Source: Hyaloscypha bicolor E (Eukaryota; Ascomycota; Leotiomycetes; Helotiales; Hyaloscyphaceae). Taken from it: a stretch of 64,000 nt of DNA. The position numbers and the translations under genes are program-made. The notes under the pieces are model-generated. The model had not been told where the DNA came from. It did not search any database and saw only the letters and a program-made list of their open reading frames with translations. The stretch covers positions 558,001-622,000 of the forward strand of contig NW_020194667.1 of the NCBI RefSeq assembly GCF_002865645.1. The letters are read 5' to 3'. Positions 22,900 through 34,406 of the stretch are shown piece after piece. How positions within the stretch are numbered: the stretch's first letter is position 1; the number at the start of each line of letters is the position of its first letter.

Positions 22900-23711
22900 G
22901 CTGTGAACTCTGCCACTCGGCCGAATTCAGGGTATTGAAAATCCCAAGGATGCAAGGCCCCCTTTTCTTGGAACCCTCGCTTAACACCGAAATTCTCGAT
23001 GAATGAGTGTGGCATTCAGCATCAATAAAAGGGTTCTCGGCAGTCTAGGATGCTTGAGCTGTGCGCCTAACCGATGGCGATCAGGCTCAAACAAAAATAC
23101 TTGTGGTACCCAATCAAGCGACATGTAGAGGATCTATGGATCCAAGTTAAAGCGTGGACGCTGCGTGCTATGCCTCTAGTGTTAGAGGGTCAAAGGGATA
23201 TTAGAGGGTTGTATCAGGGGCACTCTCGAGGAATAGTTAAAATAACGGCTTCTTTGTTATTGGATCCAACGTCGGACGGTGTTGTACTCCAGAATCAACT
23301 GAATGAAAGAGTCCACTCAAAGTCCGCATCGCTCTTTTCAGTCAATATTTTGAAGGAATAAAGCAAAGCCTCGAGTTATCTCAAACATCCCGACTCACGA
23401 CAGAGGTTTGCTCTTGATTTGCAGAAGTCAGCTAATTCTGAAGTGACGTTTCCTGTCACTTCCCTTTTCCACGACGGATGCATTCGGAATCCCTGTGGTC
23501 TTCCAATTCATGGGAAAGGGCAAGGCTTCCAGATCGTCTACTTCACTAATCAGAATTTCCTCTGTGACCACCGCTGTGATTTGTAAAACAATTTTTTCCC
23601 TTCTGTATTTTGGATATGGACTTCGAACGAAACTCTAGAGCTTCCCGCCCAAATGGGATTCGATCCAATGCTCCTTCCCCTGAGTCGAAGAAGGAAGAGG
23701 AGGATACGCAG
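22900..23711. other. No gene seen
   Basis: Short frames such as 23074-23361 show no domain text. The segment runs into the MITE family members beginning near 23712. Confidence 0.35.
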
Positions 23712-24100
23712 CACTACTTTCAAGCCTCTTCGGTTGGCTAAAATTGCAGTGCACTTCTTGTTGATTGGTCGCACGCATACGGAGCTTGATTGGATTGTTG
23801 GGCACCAAATGCACTGCAATTTTAGCGTAGAAGAGGAGGAGAAGTATGCACATCTCAGACGAAATGTGGGGGTGGAGAGCCAATATGAGGTTTGAGGTTG
23901 AACAGAAAGATATCGTTTTGATAACGAAGAGACTTGATATCTAAGAGTGTACAAGCATGAATATTGGGACACCTCACAGGATCCCGCAAAAAGATTATTT
24001 ATCTATCTCCAGCAGGACTCTCTCCATCTACGTTAAAATTGCAGTGCATCTGGAATTCTTCAGATTCGTGGTGGCTTTTTTAGTCCCCTTCGTCTGCGCT
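23712..24100. mobile_element. MITE-family copy A (inner element 23810-24048 with 22-bp inverted ends)
   Basis: The inner element is 239 bp and is bounded by TGCACTGCAATTTTAGCG (then TAGA) at 23810 and its inverse ending at 24048, with one mismatch. It is preceded by an outer fragment (23712-23770) that also ends in the same inverse word and carries CACTACTTTCAAGCCTCTTC. The same arrangement occurs in opposite orientation at 39851-40330. No transposase is encoded. Short reading frames here translate the repeat (for example AKIAVHFLLIG) and are not genes. Confidence 0.75.
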
Positions 24101-24740
24101 TTACCCACTTTCCCCAACTTCCTCCTGAATTACGGAGAATGATCTGGGCAAACGCAGCAGGCTATATGGCGAACGGACCCCGCATAATCCAAGTCCAGCT
24201 CGAATTCGACGCAGCAATGGGTTCATTGCCCCACGATACCAAGTCACTTCACCCGACAGTCCATAATCGACTACCACCCGAGCATCCATGAATGCGAACC
24301 AATAATCTTGCAACCTAACCACCGTCGTTTCCCCAATACGCTTCGATTCGCCAACATGCAAACTCGATCCTCGGTGGACCATCGTCGTGTGCTTGAACTT
24401 CGCAATCCACAAATTGACGAGGGAATCATCGATTTTAACATAGATAGAGATATCATACTCATGGATATCAGCACGTTGCTGAATCTAAACTACGCCCATG
24501 TCGCCCGCGGACACTTGGCGACTGGCTCCGGCTTGGGTGGTTTTCATCGTTTCCGGCATTCGGCTACGATCCTCGAGAATAACAACATCCACGAAATACA
24601 GAATCTCTTGAGACGGAGTAATGGTGGCCTCCCGGGTACCGTCGATATACTTCAAGTGGCCGACCTGCCTAATTCGATTGCAAATCGCGAAGACGCTGAA
24701 AAATACCTCGAGCGCCAGAATTGGCGCGATCTTCTGCTAG
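24101..24740 (-). pseudogene. Coding-like remnant, unknown family, one in-frame TAG
   Basis: Read on the minus strand, one frame from about 24736 gives protein-like text: HLKYIDGTREATITPSQEIL, FVDVVILEDRSRMPETMKTT, then TAG at 24485-24487, then HEYDISIYVKIDDSLVNLWI, VVRLQDYWFAFMDARVVVDY and a stop at 24101. Continuity across the stop suggests one gene with a nonsense mutation. An acceptor-like CTAG precedes the frame, so an upstream exon may exist. The overlapping plus frame 24308-24745 is the less natural reading. I do not recognise the family. Confidence 0.35.
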
Positions 24741-25030
24741 GTTAGGGGGAGTAGTTCGATGCTTTCTTCCGAGGAAATCTGCAACAATATCCTAATTGCT
24801 GAGACTCAATCTCCACTTCCAAGACACCTTCAATGTGCCAGAGCATATGGGAGATTCAGGCGATATGCAACAAATCCCAATCGCTAGCCTGGCAGTCTCT
24901 ACTTCAAGGTTCTACTAGAGCACCTGGGCACAACTGGCCAATCGCTGCTGTTCTCACCCACATTTCTTGGTTTCCCCATTCGATTCTTCACTCCGAACAC
25001 CATTTGGAGCTGTTGAGAAATGGGTTTTCA

Positions 25031-26567
25031 TCATCTCCATCTCACAAAAATGTCGACTATCTCATCTTCTCTCCCTACTTTACTTGAGTTTATCACGAAA
25101 TACCACCCAAATTCCTGACTAGCTTTGGCAGCATCATTTGGGTATACCCGTAGTCTTTGGCCGGACTGAAGTTGTGGCACCAATTCTGGAGGGCCGTCCC
25201 ACTTCAACACACTGCACTCTGGTGTTACGCGAGATAGGTGGAAGCTGCTGAAGCCGTCGATAAAGTCCCAAAGTTCAGGTGCCAAATTCCAGTGGCTCAC
25301 GAGACCATATCCCACATACAGCCTGGAAGGTTCTGGTCCCAACGTGGAACTTCCGAGGGAAACAAGTGCCTCGCCTCTATCGTCTTCCTCTGTGACGAAA
25401 CCACCTTCTTCACGTCTTGTATAGATGCAGCAAACTTCAGTGAGGATGGTCAGCGCAACAGATTGCAAATCTCGAGAACTTGCCTTTCCCAAGCCGAGAA
25501 CTTCCTTTCTGGCTAGAGCGTTAAGATCCATCAGGGTATAATCGCCGTCGTGGACCTCGACAAAACTGTCTGCTTGAGAAATAGCAGTCAGTGTTGCTCG
25601 CAAGGCCTCTGTCGCTTCTCTTTTGTCGTCCTCTGGCTCGCCCGTTAACAGCTCGGAGATGTGTACGATGGCGGCAGTAGCATTGATCGAAAATCTAAGG
25701 TTTTGGACTGGCGAGCCCCCTAGCAAGCCGGACAGCTGCTTGTTGAGTGGCCTGAACAACTCCTTGGGATCTAAGACAAACTCCCCGTGTTCCTGGGGGC
25801 AGTAGAATCCCGGGCCCACGAATGAAATCGGTCCTTCCTGCAGCACGATCCGCTCTATCTGAGAGAAGAGATCCTGAAACGCTTGACTCCCTGGACGAAC
25901 ACCACAGGGTTCGTCATCAACATCCACATGGATGTAAACGTACACTGGATAGCCTGCAAGTCGGGATATCTGTTGCAAAAGTGGTATTTGCGATGCATGC
26001 TGGACCACCAGCCGGATAATACCTCCTCTTCTTCCGAGGATGCGAGCAATGTTCGCGGTCCGCTCGACTTGTGAAGGGGACACGGGTACACCATATATAA
26101 CCTTTACAGCTGTCAGCAAATCTTCGGAATTCTCTCATTATTCATTCTTCTGGGGCATGTCCTCACATTTACTTGCTTTCCCTCCTTCTGATATTCCAAG
26201 AGAAGAGGCAAGAGATTTTCCGCTTCCGAGAGGTTGGTCACGAAGACCCGTGCTTGTTCTGGATCATCGCCAATCTGGAGACGGGCGATTTCTGCTGTCT
26301 GCTTGCCATCAGTATACCGCGAGCTTTGATATTCGCTTTCTCAAGCGTCCTAGATGGATTTGGAACGTCTTGTCCTACCTTGTGGACATTGACAAGTGGA
26401 ACAAAATCGAATCCGAGATCTTTCACAGCATCGGACATGCGCTGGCAGTTCCGCCTTACGGCAGCGATATCGATCACAGCGGCAGGGAGTGGTATGTCTT
26501 TCAAGGTCTTCCCCATGAATTGTTGCACCAACGAGGCTTTGGATGGGAGTGGGTAGTTTGATGACAT
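25031..26567 (-). CDS. D-serine dehydratase-like PLP-fold protein lacking catalytic residues
   Basis: Three exons (26567-26379, 26298-26167, 26101-25031), with introns of 80 and 65 bp, give 463 residues with no stops. The N-terminus (LKDIPLPAAVIDIAAVRRNC) and HVDVDDEPCGVRPGSQAF are clear alanine-racemase-fold/D-serine dehydratase text. In this family the PLP Schiff-base lysine is the first Lys of H-V-K-T-H-K-T; here it reads LVNVHKT, so it is Asn60. The HAGHSY-type motif is replaced by PQEHGEF, and the C-terminal zinc pair (PxHxC) by YPNDAAKAS. The open frame and clean introns argue against simple decay, so I infer a pseudoenzyme with another role. If the lysine assignment is wrong, residual activity is possible. 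Confidence 0.85.
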
Positions 26568-29500
26568 GGCTGCCTAGTGGGGATTGCTAGTGGATACTTT
26601 CCTTGCGTTCTCCTTTAGCCAGTTTTTGCTCATTCATGTCATCGATTTCTTGGCTGTAACACCGCACAAGCTTCCGTCACATTTGAAAAGTGGTCAAGAA
26701 GTGTTGGGAGGTCGCTTTGAGGAGGTTGGAAGCAGACCAGCTACGGGTTGATTTAGCGACGCTACGGCATCTATTATTTTTTTTGGAAAATCAAAATTGA
26801 TGAATCGCGATTTTTTTTTTGGCCGCATTTATATGGAAAACACACCTAATTATGGCCAAATAAACAAATCCCATATATCATAGTCAAATGCCCTAATAAT
26901 ATTACTCTGTCCTCGCTAATTTGAACTGCCCCCGATTTCCCCTACGTTTTGATGGCCTATTCCCCGGCCTATAATCACCATCCCCTGGTAATTCCTTCTC
27001 TCCATTATCAAGATCTGAATTATCACCGTCATTACTTAATATAATCACCTCCCGCTTCCTCTTTAATATAGACTTCAGAGGACGTTAAGTGGGTAGAGCG
27101 GGAGCAGGAGCGAACACTGGTAAAAACGTCAGATCTACTAGTATATTTAAATCTATTAACTTACTAGGTATAGAAGCAGGATCAGGAGTAGGATCAGGAG
27201 CAGGAGAAACCGTAATTCTAGCTTCTAGCATAGGCATATCGTCGTCCGAATTAAGGTCGTCCGAATCAAGGTCGTCACCTGACCCATTCCCATTCTCTAC
27301 AGGAGAAACCTTCTCCCATATAGCTTCGATTTATTAATTAGGAGTCGAAGCAGGTAAAGAAGATACCATAGATATAGCCGTAGATATAGATATCGCATTA
27401 GGGATAATATCAGGAGATCCCCCTAAAGAAGGGGTATAATTTAGTAAAGGCATCTCCCCATCCCTCCTTTTATACTCATCCTGAATCTCGTTATCTCTTT
27501 CCTAAATTTTATTAATATCTTAATCAAATACAAGATAAATATGCTTTGGTATACTCTTATTTAATTGGCTAAAATGAGATAATAAGCCGTTAATATCTTT
27601 TTCAGCTTTATATATAAGATTAGTTACATAATTAATTCTCTTGTTTTTGTCCTTTAGCCAAACCTAATTATATTAGTACTAATTTTATTAGGATACCAAT
27701 AAATACTAGCTTACTTTACTTGCAAAAGAGACTCCATTTGCGTATTCTAAGATCGTAATCCATTAATTAAGCTCCCAGTCTTCAAGTAACGGAATTGACG
27801 ATAAAAAAGCCTTGGCTAAATATATAGCGAATTCCTTATATGCCAGTTTTTGACTATAGTAAAAAACAATATTAGTAAAGTGGTATTTCTATAAGTAAGC
27901 TTTACGTACGTATTAAACTGTTCTATGCTCTATAGCTCAATTTGAATAATTTGAGCCTCCCGGTACTCTTCCAAACTAAGGAACTTCTTTATAGTTAAAG
28001 CAGGTATACTCCTCCCAGTAAAGCTACTCTCGATCTCTTCTATTTCATATATACGTAGTATAATAGAAACAAGGACCTTATATCATTTTTCGATAATAGG
28101 AATGGGAGAAATCGTCGATTTACCCTTACTAAAGGCCTTTATACGTGCCCCCTGGCCGAGAGTAAGAGATCCAAAGGCTTTACCCCTTTTCTGGGCCGAA
28201 CCTAATAAAATTAGTAAATAATATATTAATATCAGGAGTTAAATAGACAGATACATACTTTCGCCCTAAGCTTCCTAATGGAAATTACTACGTAATCGCT
28301 CTAAACGTTCGAGCTTAGCCTGCTGCCTCCTCTTACGTGCTTCTGCCTCAAGGATCTCCTCTAAGAGATCTATACCCGGGGAATAGTAAAAAGGATAGGA
28401 ATCAGCTAAGATATTAATCCCTTAATCTCTTAATAATTGGGCGGTAGTATTTTAAAGTTGGGTTTGACTAGAAAATGGTATACTATCTAATATAATAATC
28501 GGTATAGGAGTAATAGGAGCCGGAGAAGGAACAGTAGGGTTAATCGTACCATATAGTAAACACTTTACTATAGAGGGGGGGTATAGTGCCTCCCGTATAA
28601 AACAAGAGTTCTATAGATTAATATTATCCATTATAAATATTTGGGGATAAAAGAATAAGGATTTGATTTATAATCAAATATTAGAAGGAGAGTATAGCTA
28701 ATAAATCTAGTAGTTTAGTAAATGGTAGTATAAAGACAATTAGCAGGATAGAACTATAATATATTAATATTATTTTAATCCTTTAGCCTATACCCCTATA
28801 ACTTTTTCCCTCAATAATTTATATACTAGGGACCTATTTCGAAGATTATTAATAGTGGCATATTACCAATATATAAAAAGGAATAAATACAAGAACTATA
28901 AGGGATACCCCTTAGTATAAATTAAAATTAGATTTATTTTATTTATCCCTAGTATTATTATTATTTAAAACATGGTTTCCTATACTAGGGGCTATAGAAT
29001 ATTTAGTAAGGGGTTATAGGAATTAAAGAGAGAAAATTAAATTCTATATATAAAGAGACATTTTCATTAAATATATCTTATAATTACTTTAAAAGTTCTC
29101 AAGAACTATTAATTCAATAAAGCTAGTATTAACGGAGAATTTGATCTATACTATAAAGTCCTTACTACTAAAACGATAAGTTAATAATATAATTATAGGG
29201 GATATGAAAAATAAAGGGGCAAGGGTCGATTTTTTGAGAAGGTAAATCATATAACCTTTTGACATTAAACCACCTATAACTATATGAATTTGACTTATTA
29301 AACAGACTACTATTAACTTCTATATTTAATTACTTTAGCAAATATTAATGTTTTTAGCTAGTTCTTTCTTTGGGATATATATTAATATATCCCCGTTTAG
29401 CTTCTCTATTACCGGGTAAACCGTCTAATATTTACTAGAGGAATTTCTAGATTATCCTCCTCCTCCGCTTCAGGCTCAGATATATATCCATTATCCATAA

Positions 29501-30589
29501 ACTACCTATACTCTTGACCATTTATAACCCAATTACCATTTGCCCTATTAAAAGTAATACCATCTATAGTAAATCCAGTATCCTCTGTATTATTTTCAAT
29601 CTCCGCTTCGTTATCAGAGCCAATATAGATAAGATCTTTATCTCTATAGCTAGTATCTCTCCCTTTATTAACAAACTAAATACCATCTTAATTATTATAA
29701 TCCTTTAGCCTTGCCTCTTCTAGTCCCATAGCTACCTCTGGTAATGAATTCTAATCATATATACCCTTGGGTATTAATAAAAGCCCTAGCTTTAGACGAG
29801 TATTCTTCGTATTAATCAGGTAGTCGGTAATCAATTCCCTTAAATATATATAGGCACTCAGGTAGTTCAGATCTCCATTCGAGTCACATATAGACTCCAT
29901 AATTAGGAGAATAAAGCCGGTATCCTTAAGCTCTTGCTTATACTACTTAAGTATAACCTCCGGTAAATATATATCTTTATTATAGCTAGTATATCCTTTA
30001 TATAGCTCGTTTAGTTTATTAATATTAATAGGAATTCTATAGTCCCTAACCCCCATTTGCTCTGAAAACATATAGTTCTGGAAGGATTAACCAGAAATAA
30101 TATATAGACGATTAGGCTATTTCCTAATTAAATAGATATTCCATATCCAAACAAACTCCTCAGTTTACTCTTGTATAATAGGCAAATAGACAAAAAGCAT
30201 AGCTATATAATCGGGGAGAAGCTTACAAGAGTAAAGCCTTTGAGAGTATAGTTACTTAAAAAATATCTTCTATTTATTTAGTATGCCCTATATAATATTA
30301 GCTAATTAAATAAGTCTATATGGGATTAGTATAGATAAATTACCTTTGTAATTTGTCCCTACTATACCTCAATACGTTAATTAGCCGTACTAGTCCCGAA
30401 CTAATAGAGATCTGAGAACTAATATGGATTAATACCCCTTATCTGGCACATTGCTTTATAGAGGATATAATAGGTATCTGCAACTATAGGCGTTTCGCAC
30501 CCTCTATCCGATCGAATATAGAGTGGAATAACCTCTATTTCGTCTACCAAGTCAAGGTATTAAACTAGGATAGTAACCTAGAAGGTGGC

Positions 30590-30890
30590 ATAAGTAAGTA
30601 CATATTAGTATGATATTAATCAGGCCAAAGGAGAATATGGTATAGAGATTCAGGGGTTTTATTACCTAAATTAAGTGCAATTCAAATAACTAGTTCTCTG
30701 TAATACTACAGAATTATATAGCCGGGATTACGACTAAGTAAATATATTAGTATAATATTAATCAGGCCAAAGGAGAATATAATATAGAGATTCAGGGGTT
30801 TTATCGCCTAAATTAAGTACAATTCAAACAACTAGTTCTCTGCAATACTACAGAATTATATAGCCGGGATCACAACTAAGTAAATATTAG
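30590..30890. repeat. Tandem duplication, 142-bp unit, about two copies
   Basis: Two head-to-tail copies start near 30605 and 30747, each containing ATTAATCAGGCCAAAGGAG and AGTTCTCTG.AATACTACAG. A third start is truncated near 30885. Differences between copies are mainly transitions (for example TATGATATT against TATAATATT). It lies inside the AT-rich transposon. Confidence 0.7.
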
Positions 30891-31398
30891 CATTTTCGAG
30901 GGGATATATCCGTACCGAATTAGGAAATACTACTACTTACAGTATAGCCATTTGAGATTCTAATATAAATCCAAAGTACAAACCGTAAGTAGACATTAAT
31001 ACCGGCATATATCTCAATCCCACAAAATCATAGCTAAGCAAACGGATTAGTAGTTATTAAAATAATGATTTTTGAAGTTAAGTATATACTGTACTTACCT
31101 TACAATAGCCATTAATGGACCAAACAAAGTTCGGCCCATAAATATTATATTCCCCCCTAGCTGCCTTCATCTCTTCCCAGCAATATTATATGCTTTCTGG
31201 ATCAAGTTCCTATATTACAGAAGCTATTCTATTCCTAGAAAACTTCTGGCCATCCCCTAGAAAGTTGAGATAAGTATATAGAAGCCGGCAGCCATAACTT
31301 CTAGTATTGCCTTATAGGCCTTTATCGATTATATATTACTTGAGAATATGGCGCAATTGCTCCTTTTCTAGCTCAACGTACGAATTAAGCATTCGACG

Positions 31399-31734
31399 TC
31401 AAAGGCCCATAGCTCGGCAAGCATATTGTAATAGTCGTAAATTAGGAATATTGTATCCTAAGCTCCGGAGTTTAGCAAGTATATTGGCATCAGTCGTATG
31501 GATATCACAAAAGAACCAGGCGATAAGAGCCTTCACCTGAGGAGAAGGCTCAAATATCGAATGCTGGGAAGGCGCTTTCCAATCGGAAAGCCTATTACGT
31601 AAAGTTCTAGGGGAAATATCGACGTTAAAGTCGTGCTTTAACCTCTCCACAATCTCGTCATGTAATAATTATTGCCCAATTAAACAAAGGATATGGGCTT
31701 AATAGCAGTCGATATTAATCCTTAAACGAGGCAT
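31399..31734 (-). pseudogene. HTH region of the integrase-like transposase
   Basis: This is the best preserved part of the 26758-32023 element: ATG 31734, two early stops, then an 83-codon open stretch (DFNVDISPRTLRNRLSDWKA, KALIAWFFCDIHTTDANILA, LRSLGYNIPNLRLLQYACRA). Related fungal transposases carry two such HTH-like repeats before the DDE integrase core. Downstream integrase text is fragmentary. Inactive. Confidence 0.6.
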
Positions 31735-32023
31735 TATGAAGAGATTAATAATAAAAGATTAAGGAATTAAAGATAATAATAAAGGAACAGAAATATAAAA
31801 GAAGTATGCCAGTGGCCTAGTAGTTACAAGGGGGCATGTCACGTGCATTTTATTGATTTTCCCACCCTATTGCATTCCCACCATGGAATGCGATAAAACA
31901 CCATATAGATCGACTGTTTTAATTATATTCTACCATAGGAATTACTTAGATTATTAATAATCTCACATTTTTAAAATATCGCAATTTTGATTTTGCGAAA
32001 AAAATAATAGATGCCGTAGCGTC

Positions 32024-32444
32024 CTTAAAGGAGCCCGTACCAGCTGATCTCGGCGAGACAGCCATTCAGGAGGCCGCTTTCCAGCCCACCCTTGGTCCCT
32101 GCAGTACATTCCACAATCAAACATTCATGTTCATTCGGGTTCAAAGTTTTGGAGACCCAGGTCTACGAAGCGGCAGAATTACTGAAAGGTTATCTACTGT
32201 TCGACCGACAATACTCCATACAGCATGCAGCGAGCAGAAGAAGAAATTTGAGGTGTGGACTCTTCGAATAATCCCAGAAGATCTTGGCGCAGGGACCAAT
32301 AGATCCTAGAGTGCAATATACCATCCGTACGAACGTCTGTTGTTTCGCGGCAATCCTCACCTCACTTTGCGGGTACGTTGTAAGGGTTTAGCTTGGCCCT
32401 AAGCGAAGCGCTAGGCTTGGACGATTATTTAAGGAACCCTGAAA
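32024..32444. other. No gene seen
   Basis: Unique-looking, non-AT-rich sequence between two mobile elements. A 60-codon frame at 32127-32309 has no recognisable content. Confidence 0.3.
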
Positions 32445-33175
32445 TCTACGGAAAGCCGTAAGGATCAGAAGACCAAGCGATTTTCGAATCTGGTTTTCGA
32501 CCTTCAATGTCTGATTTGTGGCACGTGCGCACCCCACCAAAAATCACAAATACCTATACACGACGCCTATATATTATGCCCCCTCTCTCTGTGCCTCTAT
32601 TATTACTTCAAATATTTCCTCTCTTTGATTCTTCTCGCTCTTTTTATAAGTATAAGGGTAAGAGAGGGGAGAAGGGGGGGAGGGGGAGGGCAGGGCAAGG
32701 GGATCTTACTAAAAATTTACGTTACAAAGCACTAAATTTTTAGTACCTATAGCCTATAATTTAGTGATTGTGGCCCTAAAATTTAGCGATAAGTAGCCTA
32801 TAATTATAGGGCTTCCTTTTCCTCGCGAGTCGCATGCCTTAAAGCTCGCTCTTCGATTTTCGCTTTTCGCTTTCCACTTTTCAACTTTCACTTTTCACTT
32901 TTCACTTTTCACTCGCCCTCCATCTCCTCCTCCTCCCCCCCCCACCCCCATCCCCATCTACCCCTCTCTTACCCCTCTCTCGTATATATATATAAATAAG
33001 AATTAAAAAGAGAGTAATATTTTAAGTAGTAATAATAAGTAGAGGCACAGGAAGAGAGGGCATAATATGTAGGCGGTTTTTGGTTGGGTGCGCACGTGCC
33101 ACAAATCAGACATTGAAGGTCGAAAACCAGATTCGAAAATCGCTTGGTCTTCTGATCCTTATCGCTTTCCGTAGA
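32445..33175. mobile_element. Non-autonomous element with about 89-bp terminal inverted repeats
   Basis: Sequence 32445-32533 (TCTACGGAAAGC... to GTGCGCACCC) is repeated inverted at 33087-33175 with only a few differences. The 550-bp interior has no coding frame; it carries a purine-rich run near 32660-32700, tandem CACTTTTCACTTTT units near 32875-32910 and a C-rich run near 32930. This fits a MITE or other foldback element. Confidence 0.7.
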
Positions 33176-34406
33176 AATCGTAGCTTCTTAGAAATCAAGT
33201 CCTCTAGACCCTACCTCTCCTCCAGCCAATTCAATCGACCGGGTATCAACGCCAAGCCACCGGCACGTGACACATCGCCGCTTTACTCGCCTCGCTTCAC
33301 CTCAACCTCACCCATCCTCACTAGCCTTCTTATGCATACTCTACCGCCTCACCTCTACTCACCCGTCTTGCCTGGGATATGCTTATCCCCGGTCGCGCCG
33401 CTATCGAGAGCATTAACTCTTAGCAAGAAGAATTTAGGGGAACTAGAATAGGCTCCCGGGGGGGGGGGCATAATAGGCCCCTAGTACTAAGATAAACTCC
33501 TAAACTCATAATCCTAGTATTATATATGAATACTATTATAGAGGTAGACTTAGAATTCTATCTTATAATATACCCCTAATTTTACTCTCTATCGCGATTC
33601 TTGCCCTTAAGTCTTCTTCCCTTAAGCCAAGTGCCGCCCACCAACAGTCAACTTCGCCAGCGTTTCCAGACTCGCAATCCAGACTCGTAATAACAACAAA
33701 CACACTGTCTCGATTTTCGGTGCTCTAGGTTTACAATCAGGGAGCATAGCAGCATACCAATCTCAGTAGCTCCCAGACCGTCGACCATAATTTTGAACTT
33801 GGGAGAGAGTATCATTGAGCCACATTGTAACTAGAACACCGAACAGAACACTGATCTCATTCCTGTTTCAGTCAACCTATCCGCAAGGTAATAGGCTTAC
33901 AATCGCTGCTGGTTTGGTTTATTATTCAGGAACCAGTGGCCGGAATCGCTGATTCGTTACTACAGTGTTCAACGCTCACGTCGGCCATCCGTGCGGATTT
34001 GTGTTACTAACTACCTTTTTTTTTTGTTGATTTTTTGAATAGTGCAAACTGAATTAACACTTACCAAGGTTGCGCTGCCTTCTATAGGCTTGCTGAGGGT
34101 TTATATCGCCCTTGGACCACTTTGGGAAAGAGGTAGCCGAGGAGAAAAATCACATAATGAAGTTTTAGTAAGATTTTGAGGAGGATCCTTAACGATCTTG
34201 GGATTTTGGTGGGTTTCTCCCTGCCGACTTTATCGCTAACAATTTCTACTAAAAGGCGTGAATGAATAACTTAAGAATAACTCGAAAGCTGTCGCACCCT
34301 TATCTTAGGTATAGTTGTATAAAATGGCATTTTATGTTTCCTTGTACAATAGGTTCGAATCTTATTCAAGGTTGGCAGCAATAGAAAACTAGTACAATAC
34401 AATTAT
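33176..34406. other. 1.2 kb without a supported gene
   Basis: Short frames only; a poly-G run lies at about 33460-33468. I tested several minus frames around 33640-33900 for NLR-type N-terminal text and found nothing firm. Confidence 0.3.

Larger units (their letters stand above)
26758..32023 (-). mobile_element. 5.3-kb AT-rich DNA transposon with integrase-like transposase, RIP-degraded
   Basis: Terminal inverted repeats GACGCTACGGCATCTATTAT at 26758 and their inverse ending at 32023 extend imperfectly for about 45 bp. The interior is strongly AT-rich. A minus-strand transposase starts near 31734 (MPRLRINIDCY, then stops) and continues as EIVERLKHDFNVDISPRTLR, an HTH region. After further stops it reads NFVWSINGY and related scraps at 31000-31150, which match the catalytic 'WSIDGH' region of fungal integrase-core (rve-like) transposases. 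All frames are broken. The remainder shows no recoverable gene. The host target duplication is not obvious. Confidence 0.75.

Noticed and set aside
21906..22906. Alternative-frame ORFs inside the mannosyltransferase
   Set aside because: They overlap a fully supported single-exon gene and have no recognisable content.
23635..23895. Overlapping small ORFs on both strands
   Set aside because: They translate the MITE ends; the same peptides recur at 40239-40538 and 40782-41051 in other copies.
30590..30890. CRISPR-like array
   Set aside because: Only two 142-bp tandem units without spacers, within a eukaryotic transposon.
34340..34390. tRNA-like text GGTTCGAATC
   Set aside because: It resembles a T-loop, but no matching acceptor, D and anticodon arms could be folded around it.
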